From Polynucleobacter sp. MWH-Braz-FAM2G (GTDB taxonomy: Bacteria; Pseudomonadota; Gammaproteobacteria; Burkholderiales; Burkholderiaceae): a stretch of DNA of 64,000 bases. The notes under the pieces are model-generated. The model had not been told where the DNA came from. It saw nothing but the letters and a program-made list of their open reading frames with translations, and ran no database searches. Shown in pieces: positions 15,071-24,605 of this stretch. The stretch is taken from assembly GCF_018687635.1 (NCBI RefSeq), contig NZ_CP061300.1, forward strand, positions 930,001-994,000, written 5' to 3'. The position numbers and the translations under genes are program-made. Positions within the stretch are counted from its first letter, which is position 1, and each line of letters opens with the position of its first letter.

Positions 15071-17512
15071 TTAATTGCGGACAGGCTTGCCGTTTTGCAG
15101 AATGCCCATAATTCGTTCCATGGTCTTAGGATGACCAATCAACTCAACAAATGCTTGTCGTTCGAGTTTGAGCAACCATTCTTCTGTTACCAGAGTGCCA
15201 GCATCTACATTGCCGCCGGTGATGATCTCAATGATTTTCTTCGCAATAAATGCATCATGTTCGGATATGAAGCCACCATCTCGCATATTGACTACTTGAC
15301 CCATCACTGTAGCTGCTACTGAACGTCCGCCTACTGGAATAAGCGCTGAAATTGGGGGCTTATATCCTGCATATTGCATTGCCTTCACTTGATTCTGTGC
15401 AATAGCAAGTAGTTCATATACATTGGGGACAATAATGTCTCCTTTTTGTAGGTAAGCCATTCTCATAGCATCTTGAGCAGAGGAAGATACTTTTGCCATA
15501 GCAGCATTCTCAAAAGAGGCTTTTGTGAAATCCAAATAATTGGTATTTCCAGCAAGCGCTACTCCTTGTGCCGCACGAATAGCCGCTTCCTTAAGGCCAC
15601 CTCCTGCTGGTAATAATCCAACTCCCACTTCTACAAGACCTATATAGCTTTCAATGGCAGTCACTCTGCGAGCCGATTGCATGACTAGCTCACATCCACC
15701 GCCTAGGGCAATCCCTGAAACTGCTGTGACTACAGGTACTTGAGCGTATTTCACGCGCATCATGGTGTCTTGGAATAATTTTACGAATGGTTCAACGCCA
15801 GCGGGGCCGCCTTTCATGACCATTGGTAAGGCTGCTTCTAAATTAGCACCAGCTGAAAACGGTCCTCCAGGGGTGCCTAGTTTTAAAGAGCTGGGCTGCC
15901 AAATCACTAGACCTGCATAGTTTGCTTCAGCGATTTCAACTGCCTTTTGAATACCATTTAATACATCGGGACTAATGGTATTCATTTTGGATCTAAATGA
16001 AGCTATCAAGACAGTGGGCTCACGATCTTCTACCCAAGCGCGTAAGTCTGGATTCTCATAGATAGTAGTGCCTGCAGTTTTAGGGTCGGGTGAGCCGTCA
16101 CCTAATAATGGCGCTCTAAATACTTGCTTTTGATAGACGGGCAAATCAGAGCGAGGTATGTATTTATTTTCAGATGCAGACCATGACCCCTCAGGTGTAT
16201 GAAAAGCTTGTTTTTCAGCAACTGGGCCACTAAATAGCCATGCCGGTAGAGGCTCCTTACTTAAGGCCTTGCCTGCATCGATATCTTCTTTGATCCAATT
16301 AGCTACTTGCGTTACACCGGCTGCTTGCCAATCTTCAAAGGGACCTTTGTCCCAACCGTAACCCCAACGCATTGCAAAGTCGATTTCACGTGCAGACTGA
16401 GCAATGTCGCCCAATTGAATCGCACAGTAGTGAAAGATATCGCGATAGATTGCCCATAAAAATTGCGCTTGTGGTTCGTCGGTCTCTCGGAGTAATCCCA
16501 GTCTTTCCGCAATGGGTTTTTTTAGAATACGTTCAACGAGAGGTTCAATGGTCGCGGTTGATGCTTTGTATTCACCTGTAGTGGCATCTAGGACCATGAC
16601 ATTCTTGCCATCCTTGCGATAAAAACCCGCTTTCGTTTTTTGGCCAAGCGCACCTTTGGATATGAGCTGAGCGACAACTTCCGGAACCTTAAATAGGGCA
16701 GAGAAGGGATCGGCCTGCAAGGAGTTTTCCATGGTTTTTATGACATGAGCCATGGTATCTAGACCTACAACATCACTTGTTCTAAAAGTAGCGGATTTAG
16801 CTCGACCTAATTTACTGCCAGTAATTGCATCGACTGCATCGAACCCTAGACAAAATTTTTGTGCTTCAGCAAAAACCGCTAGGATAGAAAATACACCTAC
16901 ACGATTGCCAATGAAATTCGGTGTATCTTTAGCGCGCACCACACCCTTACCCATGGTGGAGGTCATAAAGGTTTCTAAAGTGTCTAATACAGCAGGTTCA
17001 GTATCAACCGCGGGAATCAGTTCCAGCAAGTGCATGTATCGAGGTGGGTTAAAGAAATGCACGCCACAAAAGCGTTTTTTTAGATCACCTGAAAAACCTT
17101 TGGCAAGTTCACCAATGGGAAGTCCGGAGGTATTGGTGGCAAATAGAGCATGCGCCGGTATATGTGGAGCTACTTTTTCATAAAGAGCATGCTTCCAATC
17201 TAAGCGCTCAGCAATCGCTTCAATAATCAGATCACAGCCTGCCAGCAGACCTAGATCATCCTCATAGTTTGCCGCTTGAATCAAATTAGCATCGTTTGCT
17301 AAACCCAGAGGAGCAGGTTTGAGTTTTTTAAGATTCTCGATTGCCTTTAGGGCGATTGCATTCTTATTGACTGGTTTTCCATCATCGGACTTGCTGGGTA
17401 AGTCAAATAAAACGACAGGTAACCCCACATTAATGCATTGGGCAGCAATTTGAGCGCCCATCACACCAGCACCTAAGATGGCAACTTTTTTAATGATCTT
17501 GTTTTCACTCAT
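15071..17512 (-). CDS. fadB: 3-hydroxyacyl-CoA dehydrogenase / enoyl-CoA hydratase fusion
   Basis: An 813-residue bifunctional beta-oxidation enzyme. Dehydrogenase domains come first: the NAD loop GAGVMG (14-19) and the catalytic region GVHFFNPPRYMHLLELIP. The enoyl-CoA hydratase/isomerase domain is C-terminal (about 500-720), with GGGCELVMQ and GVGLLPAGGGLKEA. This order is the reverse of E. coli FadB and matches the FadN type. Of the two hydratase carboxylates the first is present in GGGCEL and the second in the LVEVGVGLLPAGG segment. It lies between fadE and fadA in the TetR-controlled operon. Confidence 0.93.
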   Translation of the reverse strand: MSENKIIKKVAILGAGVMGAQIAAQCINVGLPVVLFDLPSKSDDGKPVNKNAIALKAIENLKKLKPAPLGLANDANLIQAANYEDDLGLLAGCDLIIEAIAERLDWKHALYEKVAPHIPAHALFATNTSGLPIGELAKGFSGDLKKRFCGVHFFNPPRYMHLLELIPAVDTEPAVLDTLETFMTSTMGKGVVRAKDTPNFIGNRVGVFSILAVFAEAQKFCLGFDAVDAITGSKLGRAKSATFRTSDVVGLDTMAHVIKTMENSLQADPFSALFKVPEVVAQLISKGALGQKTKAGFYRKDGKNVMVLDATTGEYKASTATIEPLVERILKKPIAERLGLLRETDEPQAQFLWAIYRDIFHYCAIQLGDIAQSAREIDFAMRWGYGWDKGPFEDWQAAGVTQVANWIKEDIDAGKALSKEPLPAWLFSGPVAEKQAFHTPEGSWSASENKYIPRSDLPVYQKQVFRAPLLGDGSPDPKTAGTTIYENPDLRAWVEDREPTVLIASFRSKMNTISPDVLNGIQKAVEIAEANYAGLVIWQPSSLKLGTPGGPFSAGANLEAALPMVMKGGPAGVEPFVKLFQDTMMRVKYAQVPVVTAVSGIALGGGCELVMQSARRVTAIESYIGLVEVGVGLLPAGGGLKEAAIRAAQGVALAGNTNYLDFTKASFENAAMAKVSSSAQDAMRMAYLQKGDIIVPNVYELLAIAQNQVKAMQYAGYKPPISALIPVGGRSVAATVMGQVVNMRDGGFISEHDAFIAKKIIEIITGGNVDAGTLVTEEWLLKLERQAFVELIGHPKTMERIMGILQNGKPVRN

Positions 17513-17522
17513 ATTCAGTCTC

Positions 17523-19310
17523 TCAGAAAAATTCAGCAGGCATTGCCATTAAGGATTTAGAGCCAGCACGCGCTTGACGTATCAACATGGCGGTCTCTGG
17601 AAGTAATTTATCAAAGTAAAAGCGCGCAGTAGCGAGCTTGGCCTGATAAAAAGGATCATTACTTGCTTTATTGGCCAAAGCAATTTTTGCCATCCGCGCA
17701 AATAAGTAGGAATAAATCAAATGGCCAACAACTCTTAAATATGGAACTGCTGCTGCACCAACTTCCTCATGATTCATCATAGCCTTCATGCCAATCTCTT
17801 TGGTCAGTTTTTCAACTTTGACTGCAATATCTGCGAGAGGGTCAATAAATTCTTGCATCTCTTTACGAACGCCTTCGTCCTCAATAAAGACCTCAATAAT
17901 CTTGCCAAACTTGGTAAGTTTCTTACCCATATCTCCAAGTACTTTGCGCCCCAGTAAATCTAATGACTGAATGGTATTGGTGCCTTCATAAATCATATTG
18001 ATACGGGCATCGCGAACATATTGTTCCATGCCCCATTCAGCTATATAGCCATGACCACCAAATACTTGCATGCCTTCATTGGTGGCAATAAATGCATTGT
18101 CTGTTAGGAAGGCTTTAATAATTGGGGTGAGTAGGGCAACCATTTCACCAGTTTCTTTGCGAACGCTTTCGTCAGGATGATTCAGCTCCTTATCAATCAT
18201 CAGAGCCACCCAGTATGAGAAAGCTCTACCAGCTTCCGCATAAGCGCGTTGCGTTAACAGCATGCGTCGCACATCGGGGTGAACAATGATCGGATCAGCT
18301 GCTTTTTCTGGAGCCTTGGCACCAGTCAAGCTACGCATCTGCAAACGTTCTTTTGCATAGGCTGCCGAGTTTTGATAAGCCACTTCGGTTAAGCCAAGAC
18401 TTTGCATGCCCACTCCAAGTCGAGCGGCATTCATCATGACAAACATGGCATTTAAACCTTTATGAGGTTCGCCAACAAGCGTGCCAATAGCGCCATCAAA
18501 ATTCATGACGCAAGTAGCATTCCCATGTATGCCCATCTTATGTTCTAGGGAGCCACAGGAGACTGCATTAGCTTTGTCAATCGAACCATCAGCACCTACC
18601 TGAAACTTTGGCACAGCAAATAGAGAAATGCCTTTACTACCAATTGGAGAGTCTGGTAACCGAGCCAGCACTAAATGAACAATGTTTTCGGCTAAGTCAT
18701 GTTCACCACTAGAAATAAAAATTTTAGTGCCAGTAATTGCATAAGTACCATCTACTTGTGGCTCTGCTTTTGTCTTTAATAAACCCAAATCCGTACCGCA
18801 ATGGGGTTCAGTTAAACACATGGTTCCCGTCCATTGACCGGAAACCAATTTCTCTAAATATGTTTTTTTCTGCTCATCGGTACCATGTGCATGTAAACAC
18901 TCATATGCTCCGTGAGATAGCCCAGGGTACATAGTCCAAGATTGATTGGCGGAGTTGAGGGTTTCATAAAGAACGGTATTAAGTAGTTGTGGCAATCCTT
19001 GACCGCCATAGGCAGGATCGCAAGAGAGGGCGGGCCAACCACCTGCCACATATAGTTCGTAGGCTTGCTTAAATCCAGTTGGAGTGGTGACAGATCCATC
19101 ATCATGGCGGGTGCAACCTTCTTTATCGCCAATCTGATTAAGAGGAAACGCAATTTCACTAGCAAACTTACCAGCCTCTTCCATGATTTGATTCATCGTA
19201 TCTTTATCTACGTCCTGATAGGCAGGCAGTGACGAAAACTCCTTGCTCGCATCCAGTAGTTCATGAATTACAAATTGAATATCGCGTAAGGGTGGTGTGT
19301 ATTGAGGCAT
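17523..19310 (-). CDS. fadE: acyl-CoA dehydrogenase, long type
   Basis: A 595-residue flavoprotein oxidising acyl-CoA to trans-2-enoyl-CoA and passing electrons to ETF. The acyl-CoA dehydrogenase core covers about 35-470, with CLTEPHCGTDLG (165-176), the FAD-binding QVFGGHGYIAEWGMEQ segment (about 415-430) and catalytic Glu442 in YEGTNTIQ. An extra C-terminal helical domain (about 470-595) is normal for this long subfamily. It is the first enzyme gene after tetR and is followed 10 bases later by fadB. Confidence 0.92.
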   Translation of the reverse strand: MPQYTPPLRDIQFVIHELLDASKEFSSLPAYQDVDKDTMNQIMEEAGKFASEIAFPLNQIGDKEGCTRHDDGSVTTPTGFKQAYELYVAGGWPALSCDPAYGGQGLPQLLNTVLYETLNSANQSWTMYPGLSHGAYECLHAHGTDEQKKTYLEKLVSGQWTGTMCLTEPHCGTDLGLLKTKAEPQVDGTYAITGTKIFISSGEHDLAENIVHLVLARLPDSPIGSKGISLFAVPKFQVGADGSIDKANAVSCGSLEHKMGIHGNATCVMNFDGAIGTLVGEPHKGLNAMFVMMNAARLGVGMQSLGLTEVAYQNSAAYAKERLQMRSLTGAKAPEKAADPIIVHPDVRRMLLTQRAYAEAGRAFSYWVALMIDKELNHPDESVRKETGEMVALLTPIIKAFLTDNAFIATNEGMQVFGGHGYIAEWGMEQYVRDARINMIYEGTNTIQSLDLLGRKVLGDMGKKLTKFGKIIEVFIEDEGVRKEMQEFIDPLADIAVKVEKLTKEIGMKAMMNHEEVGAAAVPYLRVVGHLIYSYLFARMAKIALANKASNDPFYQAKLATARFYFDKLLPETAMLIRQARAGSKSLMAMPAEFF

Positions 19311-19355
19311 AGAAATTCCAGGTGTAAAGGATTATTCGAATATGACTTATAAAAA

Positions 19356-20000
19356 TTAAGGTTTAGCGACTTGTTTAGACAAGAAAATGTCCTTAATCAA
19401 CTTGTTTGCTAAGGCTAGGCTTTTAGGGTTCTGTAAAAACCTAGAGTCGTGATGGACTCCAAGTACAATGCTGTAAAGATGGAAGAGCATTTCCTGGGGG
19501 ACGACTGATTTCTTCAAATGTCCCGCTGCAATAGCTTCTTTGATTGCTCGTAATAGGGCAGAGCGCCAATCTTCAACGCTTTTCACTAATTCATCACGCA
19601 CAATTCCTGGTCGATCATCAAACTCCGCAGCGCCAGCAATAAAAAAGCAACTGGAAGTATTTTTACCTACGCTAATTTTTAACCAAGCATCGATCATGTG
19701 ACGTAAGCGTGGTAGCCCCTTTGGTTTATTGAGGGCAGGCAAAAATACGAGTTCAGAAAAGTATTGGTAATACTTTCTAATAACTTCTATTTGAAGTTCC
19801 TCTCGAGAGCCAAAGTGCGCAAACACGCCACTTTTGCTCATCCCTACGTTTTCAGCCAAGTGACCTATGGTGATGCCTTCAAGACCCGACTTGCTAGCAA
19901 TCTCAAGAGCAGCATTCAGAATCAGCAATTTGGTTGCTGAGCCTTTCTTAGATTCAACAGATAAACCTGAAAGATTTGACCTTGTATCAAGCATGGACAT
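19356..20000 (-). CDS. TetR-family regulator of the fad operon
   Basis: A 214-residue regulator with an N-terminal TetR DNA-binding domain (about 21-70, with GITIGHLAENVGMSKSGVFAHF as the HTH) and an all-helical ligand domain (about 80-200). It is the first gene of the unit tetR-fadE-fadB-fadA, and a large dyad lies 20 bases before its start. It is therefore probably an autoregulated repressor released by an acyl-CoA or fatty acid, as with PsrA or FadR-type proteins. The ligand is an inference. Confidence 0.88.
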   Translation of the reverse strand: MSMLDTRSNLSGLSVESKKGSATKLLILNAALEIASKSGLEGITIGHLAENVGMSKSGVFAHFGSREELQIEVIRKYYQYFSELVFLPALNKPKGLPRLRHMIDAWLKISVGKNTSSCFFIAGAAEFDDRPGIVRDELVKSVEDWRSALLRAIKEAIAAGHLKKSVVPQEMLFHLYSIVLGVHHDSRFLQNPKSLALANKLIKDIFLSKQVAKP

Positions 20001-20019
20001 TAATTAATTAACTAATATT

Positions 20020-20057
20020 GTTGTAAAAATAATACGATCGTTCGTTTATATTACAAC
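20020..20057. promoter_or_regulatory. nested palindromic operator for the TetR regulator
   Basis: Outer arms GTTGTAA (20020-20026) and TTACAAC (20051-20057) surround an inner block ACGATCGTTCGT (20034-20045) that contains ACGATCGT and ACGA-N4-TCGT. ACGAxCG-type cores are common in TetR-family operators. The element lies 20 bases upstream of the tetR start codon, where it could cover its promoter. It may also influence the outer membrane protein gene 184 bases away. Confidence 0.65.
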
Positions 20058-20240
20058 ATTAATTGAAGTTGTAAACCTGCGTCAAGACCCTTTAATTCAA
20101 AGATTGAAGGGTGTCACCACCTAAATATTGATGCGCTGCAAAATAAATAAAGGGAAAACCCGAGATACAAAGTTAATTAGAACTATTTAAGATCAACACA
20201 GTTGTTTCAGATTATTAAAAAACTCAATACAGGAAGACAT

Positions 20241-21014
20241 ATGAAAACAGTAAAGATTAGCGCCTTGGCTTTAGCAATCGCTGGTGTATTTGCAACGAGT
20301 GTGCATGCACAGTCGGCAAAGACAAATGCTTGGGAGGGCGCGGATGTTGCGGTGAGCGTTGGCTATGGCCAGTTCACTCCTAAGATTGGCTCCATTTCCA
20401 CTTCTGCCTTGAGATTTCCTGTTGCTGCTGCGGGTGGCGCCTACACTACAGCCTCATCTGGTAGCGCCACCTCTTCCGCTAATGATGTAACCACTGCAAC
20501 TGCAAATATTAGTGCTGGCTACAACTGGGGTATTAATAGTAACTATGTTTTAGGTATTAGAGCTACTTATTATCCTGGTGCTAGCTCTGCTGCCTCTGGC
20601 TCTTTTACAACTTCTACAGCTGCAGTGGCATCACCAATTCCAGTGCCTGCAGGTACAACCCTTGTTACAAATCCTATAAGTTATAACGTAAAGAATTTAT
20701 ATAGTGTTGTTTTGACGCCTGGCTATGCTATTGATAACCAAAGGTTGGCGTATCTAAAGGTTGGCTATACCGGCTCCACGATTGGTATAAATGGACCTAC
20801 ATTGGCCTACTCAACAGTTAATTTATCTGGATACAGTCTCGGTGTTGGATACAAGCAGATGGTTTCGGAGTCGTTGTATGTTTTGGGTGAGTTTAATTAC
20901 GCAGGCTTCTCTAATAAAACTGTGACCCTTACAAATACTTCCGGCGTAAACCTCACTGGTGCCTTCGGGGGATCTGGTATTGATTTTCTAGTTGGTCTTG
21001 GCTACCGCTTCTAA
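20241..21014 (+). CDS. outer membrane beta-barrel protein
   Basis: A 257-residue protein with an export signal (1-23, cleavage after VHA before QSAKT). AGGAAG at 20231-20236 selects the ATG at 20241 over a TTG at 20202. The mature part is rich in Ser, Thr, Ala, Gly and Tyr with alternating patterns, and ends in LVGLGYRF with the terminal Phe expected for BamA-dependent barrels. A Ser/Ala/Thr-rich segment near 75-90 and another near 125-150 are probably loops. I cannot assign a substrate or a porin family. Confidence 0.75.
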   Translation: MKTVKISALALAIAGVFATSVHAQSAKTNAWEGADVAVSVGYGQFTPKIGSISTSALRFPVAAAGGAYTTASSGSATSSANDVTTATANISAGYNWGINSNYVLGIRATYYPGASSAASGSFTTSTAAVASPIPVPAGTTLVTNPISYNVKNLYSVVLTPGYAIDNQRLAYLKVGYTGSTIGINGPTLAYSTVNLSGYSLGVGYKQMVSESLYVLGEFNYAGFSNKTVTLTNTSGVNLTGAFGGSGIDFLVGLGYRF

Positions 21015-21040
21015 TCATTGCTTCATCTTAAGTTTAAGTC

Positions 21041-21071
21041 AAAGCCCTCTGATCCTAGAGGGCTTTTTCTT
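21041..21071 (+). terminator. rho-independent terminator
   Basis: AAAGCCCTCT (21041-21050) pairs with AGAGGGCTTT (21057-21066) around a 6-base loop and is followed by a T run. It lies 27 bases after the outer membrane protein gene and should end its transcript before fadD. Confidence 0.9.
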
Positions 21072-21162
21072 TTCGACTTAATGTGTCGCCGTGTATAGAA
21101 TGAGTCTTACAGAATTAATAATCTGATTACAAATATAAATAGATTGAGACTGGACATAAATC

Positions 21163-22839
21163 ATGGTTAATCCTTCAAAACCCTGGTTAAAAAACTATCC
21201 AGAGGGCGTGCCTCATGATGTAGATATCTCCGGCTATAACTCTTTATTGGATATGTTCGAAGAAGCTTTTCAGCGATTTCCAAATCGTCGTGCATGCGAG
21301 TATTTGGATAAGTTCTTAAATTATCGCGACCTCGATCAGCATTCAAAACACTTTGCTTCATATCTTCAAAGTTTAGGTTTAGAGCCTGGTTCTCGAGTTG
21401 CCATCATGCTGCCAAACGTTTTGCAATTTCAGATTGCAATGATTGGTGTGCTACGCGCTGGATATGTTGTTGTCAATGTCAATCCGCTCTATACCGCTCG
21501 TGAGTTAGAGTATCAATTAAAAGATAGCGGGGCATCAGCCCTTGTTATATTGGAAAACTTTGCGCATGTTTATCAGCAAATTGCTAACAGCGTTCCATTA
21601 AAAAAGACTATTGTCACCTCAATGGGGGAGATGATTGGACTTAAGGGTTCCATAGTTAATTTTGTAGTTCGGAATATCAAAAAGCTTGTGCCTGCATGGG
21701 AATTACCAGGACATCTTACTTTTATGGAAGCATTAACTGAGGGTAGCAAGCATCGCTGGAATAAGCCAAATACCACTCTGAATGACATTGCGTTCTTACA
21801 ATATACCGGTGGTACTACTGGCTTATCTAAAGGTGCCATACTCCTGCATCGAAATATTCTCTCTAATGTTATTCAGACAGAGCTATGGCTGGAGCCTGGA
21901 TTAAAGCGTAAGCATGTAGATCAACTGGTTTTCTTGTGTGCCTTACCCCTGTATCACATCTTTGCTTTAACGGCTTGCGCAGTATTAGGTATGCGTAAAG
22001 GTGGCTTACTTGTTTTAGTGCCCAATCCGCGCGACTTTGATGGATTTATTAAGCTTCTTAAAAAGCATCCAGACATTAATATTTTCCCAGGGGTTAATAC
22101 TTTATTTAATGCATTGCTTCACAAGCCAGAATTTGCCAACGTGAAGTTTCCAAATATATTGGCGACGATCGGCGGTGGTATGGCAATGCAAAAAGTCGTA
22201 GCAGATCTATGGCAAGAAAAGACTGGTGCGCCGATTGCAGAAGGATATGGCCTCTCAGAGACATCTCCCGTTGCTTGTGTAAATTCCCCGCTAATTGAGA
22301 GATTCACGGGGTACATTGGTTTACCAGTTCCAGGAACCGAAGTGTTGATTTTGAATGATGATGGCATTGAAGTTCCATTCGGCACTCCTGGTGAAATCTG
22401 TATTCGGGGTCCACAAGTAATGGCGGGTTATTGGAATAAGCCAGAAGAATCCAAGAACGTGATGACTGCTGATGGCTTCTTCAAGTCAGGAGATATCGGC
22501 ATCATGAACTCCGATGGTTTTACAAAGATTGTTGACCGCAAAAAGGATATGGTGCTGGTTTCTGGATTCAATGTGTACCCCAATGAGGTGGAAGAAGTGT
22601 TATCACTGATTCCAGGTGTGTTGGAATGTGCCGTGATTGGTGTGCCGGATGAAGATTCAGGTGAAGCAGTCAAGGCCTTCATAGTGAAAGAGGATCCTTC
22701 TTTAACTGAAGAAGATATCTTGGCATTCTGCAGAGAAAATCTTACGAACTACAAACGTCCAAAACATATTGTTTTCCGCGCTGATTTACCAAAGACAAAC
22801 GTTGGCAAGATCTTAAGGCGTGAGTTAAGAAATCTATGA
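21163..22839 (+). CDS. fadD: long-chain fatty acid-CoA ligase
   Basis: A 558-residue AMP-forming ligase activating fatty acids. It starts with PWLKNYPEGVPHDV, typical of proteobacterial FadD, and has the phosphate loop QYTGGTTGLSKGA (about 211-223), the EGYGLSETSP motif, the GDIG motif, the linker DRKKDMVLVSGFNVYPNEVEE that is the FadD signature, and the C-terminal KTNVGKILRR lysine. It overlaps the next gene by four bases (ATGA), so they form an operon. It supplies substrate to the fad operon in the same region. Confidence 0.95.
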   Translation: MVNPSKPWLKNYPEGVPHDVDISGYNSLLDMFEEAFQRFPNRRACEYLDKFLNYRDLDQHSKHFASYLQSLGLEPGSRVAIMLPNVLQFQIAMIGVLRAGYVVVNVNPLYTARELEYQLKDSGASALVILENFAHVYQQIANSVPLKKTIVTSMGEMIGLKGSIVNFVVRNIKKLVPAWELPGHLTFMEALTEGSKHRWNKPNTTLNDIAFLQYTGGTTGLSKGAILLHRNILSNVIQTELWLEPGLKRKHVDQLVFLCALPLYHIFALTACAVLGMRKGGLLVLVPNPRDFDGFIKLLKKHPDINIFPGVNTLFNALLHKPEFANVKFPNILATIGGGMAMQKVVADLWQEKTGAPIAEGYGLSETSPVACVNSPLIERFTGYIGLPVPGTEVLILNDDGIEVPFGTPGEICIRGPQVMAGYWNKPEESKNVMTADGFFKSGDIGIMNSDGFTKIVDRKKDMVLVSGFNVYPNEVEEVLSLIPGVLECAVIGVPDEDSGEAVKAFIVKEDPSLTEEDILAFCRENLTNYKRPKHIVFRADLPKTNVGKILRRELRNL

Positions 22840-23807
22840 GTCATATTCCTAAAATACTGCAAAATCTTCGTTTGCCAATTATCTCGGCACCCATGTTTAC
22901 GGTGAGCTATCCTGAACTTGTAATCGCCCAATGTAAGGCAGGAATTGTTGGCTCTTTTCCTGCTCTCAATGCTAGGCCGCAAGAGTTGCTAGATGACTGG
23001 CTAAGTCAAATTCAGAGCGAGCTTACGCAATTTCAGAAAGATAATCCTAATTTCAAAGTTGGGCCAATTGCTGTCAACCAGATAGTCCATGTGTCTAACA
23101 CTCGTCTGGAGCGGGACATGCATACCTGTGTAAAACATCGCATTCCGATTTACATCACCAGTTTGCGAGCACCAGTTAAAGAAATCATTGATGCTGTTCA
23201 TAGTTACGGTGGTATTGTTTTGCACGATGTCATCAGTCTGCGTCATGCGGAAAAAGCCTTGGAAGCTGGTGTTGATGGATTAATTTTGGTGGCAGCAGGA
23301 GCTGGTGGACACGCTGGTGCATTGTCTCCTTTTGCTTTGGTCGGAGAGGTCAGAAAGATTTACCAAGGGCCACTGGTTCTATCTGGCGCTATTTCCACAG
23401 GAGATGCTGTTTTAGCTGCTCAGGCAATGGGAGCGGACTTTGCCTATATGGGAACCCGATTTATTGCTAGTCAAGAAGCGCATGCTAGTGAGCAATATAA
23501 GCAGGCTATTGTTTCTTCTCAGGCGGCCGATATTGTCTATACCGATCATTTCACGGGTATACATGGCAATTACATCAAGCAAAGCATCTTGAATGCTGGT
23601 CTAGACCCAGCAAATCTGCCGGAAGGAGACCCTCAAGCCTTTGCCAAGCTGTCGCAAGCGAATAAGGATAGTGGTGCCAAAGCTTGGAAAGATATTTGGG
23701 GTGCAGGTCAGGGCGTGGGATTGGTTGGCGATATTCCGAGCGTAGCGCAGATTGTTGATCGCCTTGAACTTGAATACCGAGCCGCTAAGGCGCGACTCCT
23801 GAACTAA
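22836..23807 (+). CDS. nitronate monooxygenase-family flavin enzyme
   Basis: A 323-residue TIM-barrel FMN enzyme of the nitronate monooxygenase / 2-nitropropane dioxygenase family. Markers are LRLPIISAPMFTVS near the start, the GAGGHAG loop (about 155-161) with the family histidine, and the GADFAYMGTRF phosphate-binding segment. The family includes enzymes that oxidise propionate-3-nitronate and others of unknown function. Translational coupling to fadD suggests a link to acyl metabolism or detoxification, but the real substrate is open. Confidence 0.88.
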   Translation: MSHIPKILQNLRLPIISAPMFTVSYPELVIAQCKAGIVGSFPALNARPQELLDDWLSQIQSELTQFQKDNPNFKVGPIAVNQIVHVSNTRLERDMHTCVKHRIPIYITSLRAPVKEIIDAVHSYGGIVLHDVISLRHAEKALEAGVDGLILVAAGAGGHAGALSPFALVGEVRKIYQGPLVLSGAISTGDAVLAAQAMGADFAYMGTRFIASQEAHASEQYKQAIVSSQAADIVYTDHFTGIHGNYIKQSILNAGLDPANLPEGDPQAFAKLSQANKDSGAKAWKDIWGAGQGVGLVGDIPSVAQIVDRLELEYRAAKARLLN

Positions 23808-23846
23808 AATCATCCCCATTCTTTCTAAATTGGTAGAGATACAATC

Positions 23847-24587
23847 GTGATGGTTTGGCTTCGTTCCTTGTTGTTTTATTTGTTCGGTTTTACTTCTGTC
23901 ACTATTTTTGCAACGGCAATTATTTTGGCAATTCCATTTACGAGTATTCGCACTCGCTACAACATGGGGGTGTGTTGGTGTCGCCTAATCCAAAGAGTTT
24001 TATCTTTACTTTGCGGCATTCATTCTCAAATCAAGGGTTTGGATAACATTCCTCAAAATCCCAATAAACAACTGATTATTCTTGGTAAGCACCAATCTGC
24101 ATGGGAAACGTTTGTCTATCCGAGTATTTTTCCAAAAGAGCTGTGCTTTGTATTTAAAAGAGAACTCCTCTATGTTCCTTTCTTTGGATGGGCCTTAGCC
24201 TCTTTGCGTATGATTCATATCAATCGCGGTGATCGCGAGAAGGCTAGGGAGGCAGTTTCCGCCCAAGGGAAGCAAGTGTTAAAAGAGGGCAGATGGATTG
24301 CCATTTTTCCAGAAGGCACGCGTACCCCTCGTGGTTCATTTAGACCCTACCGTAAAGGCGGCGTGCGTCTTGCAATTAGTACTCAAACCGATATTTTGCC
24401 GGTGGCCCAGAACTCTGGCGCAATTTGGCCCAGAAAAACCTTTCTAAAACGCCCTGGACTAATCACACTTTCTATTGGGCCAGTTATATCTGTAAAAGGA
24501 AAATCAGAAGAGCAACTGCAAGAAGAGGTAGAGGCTTGGATTGAAGGCGAAATGCGAATCATTGATGCACCAGCCTACGTAAATTAA
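23847..24587 (+). CDS. plsC: 1-acyl-sn-glycerol-3-phosphate acyltransferase
   Basis: A 246-residue membrane acyltransferase forming phosphatidate from lysophosphatidate. An N-terminal membrane helix spans about 8-30. The catalytic motif, normally HX4D, reads HQSAWE (His82 to Glu87), so Glu replaces Asp. The substrate motif FPEGTRTPRG (154-163) is intact, as is a later hydrophobic P-containing motif (ILPVAQNSG). The start could be the GTG at 23847 or the ATG three bases later. It lies after the fadD unit and probably uses acyl groups for membrane lipids. Confidence 0.88.
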   Translation: MMVWLRSLLFYLFGFTSVTIFATAIILAIPFTSIRTRYNMGVCWCRLIQRVLSLLCGIHSQIKGLDNIPQNPNKQLIILGKHQSAWETFVYPSIFPKELCFVFKRELLYVPFFGWALASLRMIHINRGDREKAREAVSAQGKQVLKEGRWIAIFPEGTRTPRGSFRPYRKGGVRLAISTQTDILPVAQNSGAIWPRKTFLKRPGLITLSIGPVISVKGKSEEQLQEEVEAWIEGEMRIIDAPAYVN

Positions 24588-24605
24588 CTTCTAAAGTTGC
24601 TTGGC

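Noticed and set aside
16752-17183. 143-codon open frame opposite fadB
   Set aside because: Antisense to the NAD-binding domain of the fused enzyme and without recognisable protein features.
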